Shown: positions 57,576 through 64,000 of the stretch, piece by piece
Layout: each line of letters starts with the position of its first letter
Position numbering within the stretch: the first letter of the stretch is position 1
Notes under the pieces: model-generated
Seen by the model: the letters and a program-made list of their open reading frames with translations, nothing else
What the model was told of the DNA's origin: nothing
Databases searched by the model: none
Source of the DNA: Bacteroidaceae bacterium
GTDB taxonomy: Bacteria; Bacteroidota; Bacteroidia; Bacteroidales; Bacteroidaceae
Assembly: GCA_024398785.1 (NCBI GenBank)
Contig: JAKSIO010000001.1
Span: forward strand, 496,001 to 560,000
Direction: 5' to 3'
DNA length: 64,000 bases
Program-made: the position numbers and the translations under genes

Positions 57576-58073
57576 TCACTTGAATGGGAACAGCCGTTTC
57601 TTTTTAATTTTGATGTAGATGTACAATCCGCACAGGAGGAGCAGAATCCAGAATCCCCTTATCTGCATCCTGACGAAAGCGGATAATGGTTTTTCGACTT
57701 CTACTGGTGGCGTCTCAATGTATACCGTATGTTCGCGGTATATGATACTGTCTCTGGTTATGTCATTCGCTGTGACTGCAACAGCCTGCGTCTGTGGCTT
57801 AGTTTCAAGCTCGTGCAGTAATTGTCCGTCTGCGAGGATTGATGCGCGTGAGACGGCGTATTCGTTGTCGAGGACGGATGTCGTGTCGTGTGTCGTGACG
57901 CTCTGCTGAATGAGAGGTATCTCCACGTATGCGGTGTCTATCCGCTGTATTATCTGTGTGCGCACTTCAACGGAGATGCTGTCACGTTGCTCGCTGTGAC
58001 CCGCCGTTGCGTAGCGCGCCGCATTGCATGACGCCAGAAGCAATAAGATGGAGCAGGGGATAATGTATCTCAT
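57576..58073 (-). CDS. Prophage lysis-region lipoprotein/spanin-like membrane protein
   Basis: 165 residues. N-terminal lipoprotein signal (I-L-L-L-L-A-S-C-N), a beta/coil region, and one C-terminal membrane helix (G-F-W-I-L-L-L-L-C-G-L-Y-I-Y-I) with basic tail K-K-K-R-L-F. This bridging layout (outer-membrane lipid plus inner-membrane helix) suits a unimolecular spanin-like function. It overlaps the peptidase gene by four bases (ATGA). Spanin function is inferred. Confidence 0.7.
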   Translation of the reverse strand: MRYIIPCSILLLLASCNAARYATAGHSEQRDSISVEVRTQIIQRIDTAYVEIPLIQQSVTTHDTTSVLDNEYAVSRASILADGQLLHELETKPQTQAVAVTANDITRDSIIYREHTVYIETPPVEVEKPLSAFVRMQIRGFWILLLLCGLYIYIKIKKKRLFPFK

Positions 58074-58510
58074 AACTTCGTGTATGTTGTTCTCTTGCCG
58101 CTCTTGTGTGCCGCAAGCACCTCCCGTCTGTTTCCAGTCTCGCGGAATGAGACGTGTACCCAGTCGTAGTCGAATTCGTTGATGAGCTGATCGAACGGCA
58201 GACCGAGAGAGAGGATGAGGTCGAACAGCCGTTTGTTGTCCTCGCGGGTACGGGTGTAAGCCTCTATGTCCACAGCCTCTCCTGTGACGTGCTGGCTGTT
58301 GGCAGCTCCTCCGACAGCAGCGTTGAGCGTATTGCTGCGGAATCCGCTGTTGACCACTATAGGTGCTCCGAACGCTTCGCGCAGCGGGTCAAGAACGTTG
58401 TCCGTGAGTGCTGTCAGCCGTCTGATCTGCACGGCTGTCGGTGTGTTCCTTATTCCTTGTTTTGTAGCTGTTGTGCTCTTGCACAGTTCGCCGAGAGTAA
58501 AGTATTTCAT
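58070..58510 (-). CDS. Peptidase M15 family endolysin (D-Ala-D-Ala carboxypeptidase-like)
   Basis: 146 residues from the ATG at 58510. The pattern F-T-L-G-E-L-C-K-S, V-V-N-S-G-F-R-S, H-V-T-G-E-A-V-D-I-E-A and Y-D-W-V-H-V-S-F matches phage peptidase M15 proteins; the two His and Asp residues of H-x(6)D ... H form the zinc site. It likely cleaves peptidoglycan in lysis. Overlaps neighbours on both sides by four bases. Confidence 0.88.
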   Translation of the reverse strand: MKYFTLGELCKSTTATKQGIRNTPTAVQIRRLTALTDNVLDPLREAFGAPIVVNSGFRSNTLNAAVGGAANSQHVTGEAVDIEAYTRTREDNKRLFDLILSLGLPFDQLINEFDYDWVHVSFRETGNRREVLAAHKSGKRTTYTKL

Positions 58511-58887
58511 TGTTGTTTGTTGTATGGGTTCTCCTGTATTCTGTTCGCACATTCACTGCAGTAACAGCGCAGTCCCTTGAAGTAGACGAGCCGTGACTTG
58601 AGGCTCGCTATCTCGTTGCATTTTTCGTCTATCTCCTGCAGGTGCTGCGTCATAGTCTCGCGATACTTCGCGGCGAGTTCGTAGTACTCCTGCTGTATCT
58701 TTGAGAGCTGTGTGTTGACATAGTCGAACTGGTCTTGCTGCAGATCGACGCGCCCGTGTTCTGCCTGTGTCTCCGCCACCTTTGCGTCCGCGGCATATTT
58801 CTTCTGCGTCGAACGAAAAAACAAAAACTGGAAAACATTAGCGCCCCCGAGTAGCGCGATCAGGATAGGGAGGATGATATCTTTCAT
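58507..58887 (-). CDS. Phage lysis-region membrane protein with coiled coil
   Basis: 126 residues: one N-terminal membrane helix (I-L-P-I-L-I-A-L-L-G-G-A-N-V-F), then a long coiled coil and a short Cys-containing end (C-Y-C-S-E-C). It is upstream of the endolysin in the lysis order, so it may act as a holin-like or spanin-type partner. The family is not recognised. Confidence 0.65.
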   Translation of the reverse strand: MKDIILPILIALLGGANVFQFLFFRSTQKKYAADAKVAETQAEHGRVDLQQDQFDYVNTQLSKIQQEYYELAAKYRETMTQHLQEIDEKCNEIASLKSRLVYFKGLRCYCSECANRIQENPYNKQQ

Positions 58888-58961
58888 ATAGTGTATTTAT
58901 TTTTTTTGCTAATATAGCCATTCTTTTTTATGTGATTACAACATAAACACTTAATTTTTCA

Positions 58962-61900
58962 TTATGACTGATAATTGTACAGCAGGGCGTACCAGTATGT
59001 GTTTGCATATATTAATCTCCAGCAGCCTCTCGTGCCTCCAAGATTAACCGATGTTCCGCTTGCTGCGTTGTACACGACCCATATTGTCTTGCCGTTGCCG
59101 TTAAGCGTGAAGTAAGATCCATTGACGTTCAGCAGTTCGTAGGTCTGTCCCTCCTCGGGCGATTCAGGTAATGTTATTGTTTTCCTCTCAGCCTCCGTTC
59201 TTTGTGTGATAAATACAAGATTATACCACATTTTGCTGAGCGTCACGTCTGTACTTATTACCCGTGTTTTCGGACGCAGTCCTGCGAACACTCCTTTCTC
59301 CACATATAGTGCGTTATTGACAGAATTACTGCCATCGATCCTAATGTATATGCCAATGTTGGTGTCTGCACCAAGTCTGCTCGCGTTGTCAATAACACAA
59401 GACAGACAACCAACATAACTCCCCCAAGTTGGGTCAATCGCACCTGCTCCGACCTTGACGTAACCTGTGCCTGTCGATAATGATCCGAGCTTATCCGCGT
59501 CAAAGTATATGCTGCTGCTGTTAAGTCTGACGCTGTTGCCAGCATCGTCCTGTGCCTGTAATCCGTCGCTGATTGAGAAACCTCCTATCTCTCCCGATGA
59601 TGCAATTACTTTCCCTGCGAACTCTCCGTCGACAGCTTTCACTGTTCCGTCCTCCAGCGTCCGAAACTTGCCGTCCTTGCTTGTAATATTCTGGACGACG
59701 AGATTGATGACATCGATGAGCGTTGACCTGAGATATCCGCCTTTGATTATCGTTTGTTCATGTGTCGCTTTATCCACCATATCCTCCCAACTTGCATATC
59801 CGAGATTTTGCGCGATGTTGTTCTTCGCTGAATCTTCTGCTGATACAGCCTTTGTCGATGCAACTTCCTCTGCTGCTACGGCAATCAGCGACAATACGGT
59901 AGAGCAGTAACCGACTAACGTGTTGCGGAAACTGACGCCGTCTGCGAGTTCTGTATCCTCATCTACCCACACTGAGCCTGCACCGCTGGCATATTGGAAC
60001 AGGGTGTTTGCGGCTGTGATGATGCTGTCCATGCGGTCTGTCAGACCAGCGGCTCGGCAGCTCTCCAGCGCTGTGTACAGTGTTCCTTTGTTAATCGGGA
60101 AGTATTGTATGTAGTAGTATCCGTTGTCGGGCTGTGTGCTTGTACTTATATCTTTGCGGTATGCTATCTCAAAGGTATGTGTTCCTGCTTGCAGTGTAAA
60201 GGTGTGCTGCACGACATTTCCCTGCCGTGCGCCCTTTGTATCTGCTGCGACTTTGCTGGCGTCAATCGTGCCAGTCTCGTTTACGATACCCGTATTGTCA
60301 AGTTTGCCGAGCAGAGTGTAGTCGTAGTTTCCCTCTGCTCTTGAACCTATTTTGACGGTCATCTGGCAAGCAGAATAGGCTTTCACTGTTATACGCACCA
60401 CGGTTGCGGAGTTGTGCGTGTGCAGGTTGCTGCGCTTCCAGCCGTAGAATATCGATGTTGTGTCGGTTTCTGTGTCCCAGTCGTTGCCCATTGTTGTCTC
60501 CTCTGCCGTGACAGCATACAGGACAGCGTATGAGCTTTCGTTGTTGCTCAGCTGTTTCAGCGTGTCTCGGACAGCACGCTTCTCGACGACAGTGAATGTG
60601 TCATCGTCGTTCAGCTTGTCCGCAAGAGCGAGGACAGCAGTGTCGTCTGTGTACTTGCTCGCGAGCTGCCAGTGCGCTATGTTGAAAGTTGCTCCTGCAG
60701 CCTTAGCAGTTATGCAGCGTAGCACGTCGTTGCTGTACAGATTACCGTATGTGGCGTTGACCCACATGTCTCCGACGTCGTACGGCTGCGCATTTGTCGG
60801 TTGCGCAACAAAGACGCGACGCTTGCTGTCTGCCGTATCCTGTGCAGCGGCTGCGGTGGCAAGAGCCCGCGCGATATCTGCATCCGCAAGAGCAACCCAT
60901 ATGTACGTCTGAGCATCGCTGTCGTGCATGAACCTGTAAGCCTTGCCTGTATCCTTGTCGTAATACAGGTCTCCGACATGTTTCTCTCGCTCTGTGTCTG
61001 TCGCCCATTGGCTGGCAGGCAGGTTATTGAGAGTCGGTTCTCCACTGTAGTACCATGTCTCTACGACTCCGTCAAGCTGGTCTTGTATGTTCTGCAGCTC
61101 GCTCTGCAGTCCTGTGTAGAACGAACTCCATTCTTGTATGTTCTGCAGTCCGCTTGTCCCTTGCGCAAAGGTTATCTTGCCTCCTATCTCTCCCTGTGCG
61201 AGGTCGAAATAGGTGTTGCCGTCGCTGCTGACTATCTTGTCTGTTGTTATGCGTGCGCCTGCAATCTCAGTGAAACCGTACAGGGATGTGAAGCTGCGTG
61301 ATTTGTCGTATTCGCTGTTGAGGATGCCTACAAGGAAGTGGTAATATCCTGTGACAGCGGTCATGCCGATGGCTGTCTCGGACAATATGTAGACGGCAGA
61401 CGTGCCGCTTGTCCTGCTGCATTTCAAGTAGACATAGTAGCGCTTGTCTGGATCATCCAGCACAGCTGACGTGTATGCCTGTACGCTCCACCACATGTAT
61501 TCCGACGCGGCATGTGTGCTGCTCATGTCAACGCCGAGCGTCAGGTGCTGCAGAAAGTAATTGCCCGTGATGCTGAACACTCCTGTCGCAGCATTGTAAC
61601 TGAATACAGGGGTAACGATTGTCGGGACTGCAGACGTGTGGCTGTTGACGAACCTGTACTGCATAGACTCATCTCCTACGAGCAGTTGCAGCATGCGTGC
61701 TGCCGCTGGCGATATGCTCTGTGTGTATCCGTCAATGAGAGCCTGCTCCAGCATGCGGCTTGTCTCCTGAGCGTCGCGGAAACGTCTGCGCGTGAACTGC
61801 TGTGTCTGTCGGCGCACCTCCTCGACAACGACCTCCTCACTCTGCAGCTGTTTTATCTCGCTGGCGAAATTGCCGCGGACAGGTTCGTTGGAGAGAGTTA

Positions 61901-63368
61901 TCTCTGGGCTGTGCGGGTTGTTGATGTAGTCCTTTATACCTGTTATGCGCACAATGACTGGATCGGGCTGGAAGCTCGCGTCAGTAAACTGCACGCAGCC
62001 TCCGAGTATGATCTTGCCGCCTATATTCTCCCAGTCCTGTTTAGCCCATATGCCGTCGAGTGAACCCGTGAAAGTGAAGTGTGCATCCTCGTGCTCGTAC
62101 ATGTAACGTACTGCAGCGCGGAACATGTCCCACGATGCGCCCGACTTGCTGGCGTCTGAGCGTATATATGAGCTTGGAAGCGTGCAGTGGTAGACGATGT
62201 ATGTGTCGTTGGCGGAGGGCTTGAATGTGCTGTTCGGCATCGTCTGTCCGTCAATCTCCTGCGGCACAATCTCGAAGCGCTTGGCGAGCTTTGTCTGTCC
62301 TTTCTCTGTGACTGCCGCATTGTAGTAATTGACCTCGAACTCACGCCCAGCGAGCATTCCGCTTTGGAATATAACGGTCATCTTCTCTCCGTCTATCTGA
62401 TAGTCCGAATAGTTCGGGCACGGGTTGCTCAGTTCGTTCTTATCGGTGAAGTCATACAGGTAGTTGTCTGCGTCAACAGTTATGACCTGACCTACCTTGC
62501 CGATACGGTTCGGGTAGATGTCGCTGCAGTCGAGGCTCTCCTCATAATAGGAGGACAGTGCCTTGTCGTTGCGCTGTATTGAGAGACCGTCGCTGCTGGC
62601 TATATATTGCCGAGCGCTGGTACTGTCATATCCCGCCTCGTCCTCGAAGTGTACGCCGTCGTAACGTATCGTCTGTCCTGCAGGCAGCAGGAGTTCTGTG
62701 TTGCCGTATACGCTCGGGTCAATGTTCTGCGTTCCTCCCTGAACGAACAACACCTCCACGGGCATGGTGTCACTGTTGCTGCGTCCGATGCCAGACTTGA
62801 AGCCGTTCCCCTTGCCGTACGACAGCTCAATAGGTTCGTCCCTGTTGTATTCGACCTTATGCAGAGATACTGTCTTGCCAGCTATCTCATATTCTGTCTC
62901 AAAGGCGTCTGCAATCAGCTGCAGCGCTTCGAGGCAGTGCGTGTGGTCGTACGACACGAGCTTGGCTGCTGCATCAATACATGTTCCAACCGTCCAGCCT
63001 GTGTCGCGGCGGTTCATGTTGTCAACAAACTGCTGCAGGTGTTCTCTCGGTGTCGCAGTGAGAGGAAACTTGACCCGTCCGTCGACTGTGTTGCGTATCA
63101 TCCAGCGCTGTGCACGTGCCTGATATGCCTCGAATACAACAGTGTATTCGAAGTTCCTGCTGTGCTTCATCGTCATATTCTCGGGACGCTCGAGCGTGTA
63201 ACGTGTGTTCTGATACATCACATACGAGCCTATCGGTATCTCCACGTGCTCTGCGAGAGCGAAGTGGAGCGTCAGGCTGTGATCGCCCATTACCTGTCTG
63301 TTGCGGTAACTGTTGTCGTCTACCACTACAGATAGAACGAGTGTGTCATTGCTGCTGTAAATGTTCAT
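58962..63368 (-). CDS. Large phage tail (tip/baseplate) protein, 1468 aa
   Basis: N-terminal region (residues 1-500) resembles phage tail-associated structural proteins, with beta-rich L-T-L-H-F-A-L-A-E and R-N-F-E-Y-T-V-V-F segments. The middle contains helical stretches (R-R-F-R-D-A-Q-E-T-S-R). The C-terminal part has repeated short phage tail-fibre words such as G-E-I-G-G-K-I-T-F, D-K-I-V-S-S-D-G and G-E-I-G-G-F-S-I. It precedes the lysis genes and follows an adhesin, in the usual tail-lysis order. Probable host-contacting tail tip. Confidence 0.8.
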   Translation of the reverse strand: MNIYSSNDTLVLSVVVDDNSYRNRQVMGDHSLTLHFALAEHVEIPIGSYVMYQNTRYTLERPENMTMKHSRNFEYTVVFEAYQARAQRWMIRNTVDGRVKFPLTATPREHLQQFVDNMNRRDTGWTVGTCIDAAAKLVSYDHTHCLEALQLIADAFETEYEIAGKTVSLHKVEYNRDEPIELSYGKGNGFKSGIGRSNSDTMPVEVLFVQGGTQNIDPSVYGNTELLLPAGQTIRYDGVHFEDEAGYDSTSARQYIASSDGLSIQRNDKALSSYYEESLDCSDIYPNRIGKVGQVITVDADNYLYDFTDKNELSNPCPNYSDYQIDGEKMTVIFQSGMLAGREFEVNYYNAAVTEKGQTKLAKRFEIVPQEIDGQTMPNSTFKPSANDTYIVYHCTLPSSYIRSDASKSGASWDMFRAAVRYMYEHEDAHFTFTGSLDGIWAKQDWENIGGKIILGGCVQFTDASFQPDPVIVRITGIKDYINNPHSPEITLSNEPVRGNFASEIKQLQSEEVVVEEVRRQTQQFTRRRFRDAQETSRMLEQALIDGYTQSISPAAARMLQLLVGDESMQYRFVNSHTSAVPTIVTPVFSYNAATGVFSITGNYFLQHLTLGVDMSSTHAASEYMWWSVQAYTSAVLDDPDKRYYVYLKCSRTSGTSAVYILSETAIGMTAVTGYYHFLVGILNSEYDKSRSFTSLYGFTEIAGARITTDKIVSSDGNTYFDLAQGEIGGKITFAQGTSGLQNIQEWSSFYTGLQSELQNIQDQLDGVVETWYYSGEPTLNNLPASQWATDTEREKHVGDLYYDKDTGKAYRFMHDSDAQTYIWVALADADIARALATAAAAQDTADSKRRVFVAQPTNAQPYDVGDMWVNATYGNLYSNDVLRCITAKAAGATFNIAHWQLASKYTDDTAVLALADKLNDDDTFTVVEKRAVRDTLKQLSNNESSYAVLYAVTAEETTMGNDWDTETDTTSIFYGWKRSNLHTHNSATVVRITVKAYSACQMTVKIGSRAEGNYDYTLLGKLDNTGIVNETGTIDASKVAADTKGARQGNVVQHTFTLQAGTHTFEIAYRKDISTSTQPDNGYYYIQYFPINKGTLYTALESCRAAGLTDRMDSIITAANTLFQYASGAGSVWVDEDTELADGVSFRNTLVGYCSTVLSLIAVAAEEVASTKAVSAEDSAKNNIAQNLGYASWEDMVDKATHEQTIIKGGYLRSTLIDVINLVVQNITSKDGKFRTLEDGTVKAVDGEFAGKVIASSGEIGGFSISDGLQAQDDAGNSVRLNSSSIYFDADKLGSLSTGTGYVKVGAGAIDPTWGSYVGCLSCVIDNASRLGADTNIGIYIRIDGSNSVNNALYVEKGVFAGLRPKTRVISTDVTLSKMWYNLVFITQRTEAERKTITLPESPEEGQTYELLNVNGSYFTLNGNGKTIWVVYNAASGTSVNLGGTRGCWRLIYANTYWYALLYNYQS

Positions 63369-63380
63369 AATTATTCCTTG

Positions 63381-63998
63381 TTATATATCAACCCTTGTCC
63401 AACCTGACGGAATACCACTTGCGCCACTCGGAAAACTTACTCCAGATTTACATTTTATAGTTCCTCCAGAACCCACTCCTGAGAGCCAGTAAGATAGATT
63501 AGTGCTATTAACATTAGTATCTGCGTTTATAGTTACTTCGTGCAAACTTGTACAGCTACTGAACATCGAAGCGTAGCAATATGATGTTAGCGTAGTAGCA
63601 GGAAGTTGCGGAGCTGACCATAACGAAGAACAACGTGTAAACATATTGTCATAACAATGCGGACTGAGCGTAGTAGCGGGCAATTTAGGAGCGGTAACTA
63701 AAGTTTCCATGCCGCTAAAGAGATATGAAAATGCATATGATCCCATTGTAACCTCTTGCTGATAATCTAATAAGGTCATTACATTTCCACTTATTTTTAC
63801 TCCGTTCCCCCAACTTGTTGTAATCTTGAAATTAAGATAATTACTTTTATCTATTGCCAACGTTGTATTCCCGTTTCCTCGGAAAAATACAGTAGAAACA
63901 TTATAAAGAGTAGTGCCTATATTATAGGCATTCCATGTTTTTTTATCGTAGGAATATTCTATTGATACATTTGGAGGGGTTCCTACTTTTCTCAAAGT
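63381..63998 (-). CDS. BspA-like leucine-rich adhesin of the prophage (5' end outside window)
   Basis: The frame is open through the window edge, so this is a C-terminal part of at least 205 residues. Repeats of L-P-A-T-T-L-x-x-x-C-Y-x-x-M-F-x-x-C-x-S-L, the BspA/DUF285 unit seen in phage adhesins of Bacteroidales, occur three times. The first unit is somewhat decayed. A beta-strand end with G-W-T-R-V-D-I closes the protein. It is probably a receptor-binding or decoration protein next to the tail protein. Confidence 0.8.
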   Translation of the reverse strand, partial: TLRKVGTPPNVSIEYSYDKKTWNAYNIGTTLYNVSTVFFRGNGNTTLAIDKSNYLNFKITTSWGNGVKISGNVMTLLDYQQEVTMGSYAFSYLFSGMETLVTAPKLPATTLSPHCYDNMFTRCSSLWSAPQLPATTLTSYCYASMFSSCTSLHEVTINADTNVNSTNLSYWLSGVGSGGTIKCKSGVSFPSGASGIPSGWTRVDI

Positions 63999-64000
63999 AA

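Noticed and set aside
57420..57686. Plus-strand frame to the right of attR
   Set aside because: It overlaps the lysis gene end and has no protein-like features.
62607..63335. Plus-strand frame of 242 codons opposite the tail protein
   Set aside because: It is antisense to a long, clearly phage-like gene and arises from its base composition.

Overview
The window is accessory DNA from a member of the Bacteroidales (Bacteroides/Prevotella relatives). Promoters follow the Bacteroidetes pattern (TTTG or TTG, 19-20 bp, TAnnTTTG; for example 3158-3187, 42314-42345, 56824-56854), classical Shine-Dalgarno sites are scarce, and the gene families are typical of this order: traE/traF of the DUF4134/DUF4133 type, Bacteroidales tyrosine integrases, RadC/SSB/DUF2958-like mobile-element genes and BspA-like phage adhesins.

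Layout. (1) 1-3367 is a left flank with an AbiEii-like nucleotidyltransferase end, an agmatine-deiminase-family gene, an unrecognised gene and a decayed partial copy of it. (2) 3368-57381 is an integrated element of about 54 kb. It is bounded by a 16-bp direct repeat whose reverse complement reads as the last codons of mnmE/trmE (C-I-G-K-stop), and repeated CGTGTGCCA sites lie inside both ends; its integrase is at the right end. (3) From 57382 to the window edge is a prophage late region (lysis genes, a large tail protein, a BspA-like adhesin), so several elements may be stacked at one attachment site.

Inside the element, left to right: an intact IS66 insertion with an 8-bp target duplication (4207-6940); a short SSB; a twelve-gene leftward operon (22458 to 7551); a rightward set of transfer-associated genes with long repeated leaders (RadC, SSB, YubB-like, DUF2958-like, phosphoribosyltransferase-like, SLOG; 22.7-28 kb); a leftward operon (38332 to 28120) with a HEYIH protein, a nitroreductase, RecD2, a DUF1810-macrodomain protein, its partner and two radical SAM enzymes; traF and part of traE; a nested mobilizable element of about 10.5 kb; the rest of traE and a second DUF4134 gene; and a primase/RepA/HTH/integrase module.

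Two points stand out. First, the operon at 7.5-22.5 kb joins an XRE regulator, two paralogous J-domain-like proteins without HPD, a membrane-anchored protein with a GrpE-like tail, a long Hsp70, a zinc-ribbon membrane protein, a fusion of an atypical protein kinase with an AAA+ ATPase, a TerB-like protein, and a TPR protein ending in a retropepsin-like domain. It looks like a self-contained chaperone/kinase stress or defence system, and I cannot match it to a named system. Second, traE has been cut in two by the nested element: its 3' end is at 38685-38801 and its 5' part at 49342-49616. The junctions share GCGATGTA, and joining them restores the reading frame. The nested element carries a CTAG-type restriction-modification set, mobilization genes, a candidate oriT and two tandem tyrosine recombinases. 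The two XRE regulators (one for the chaperone operon, one for the methyltransferase) are close homologues with similar promoter/operator sequences. This suggests that both operons belong to one class of regulated, possibly defensive, cargo.
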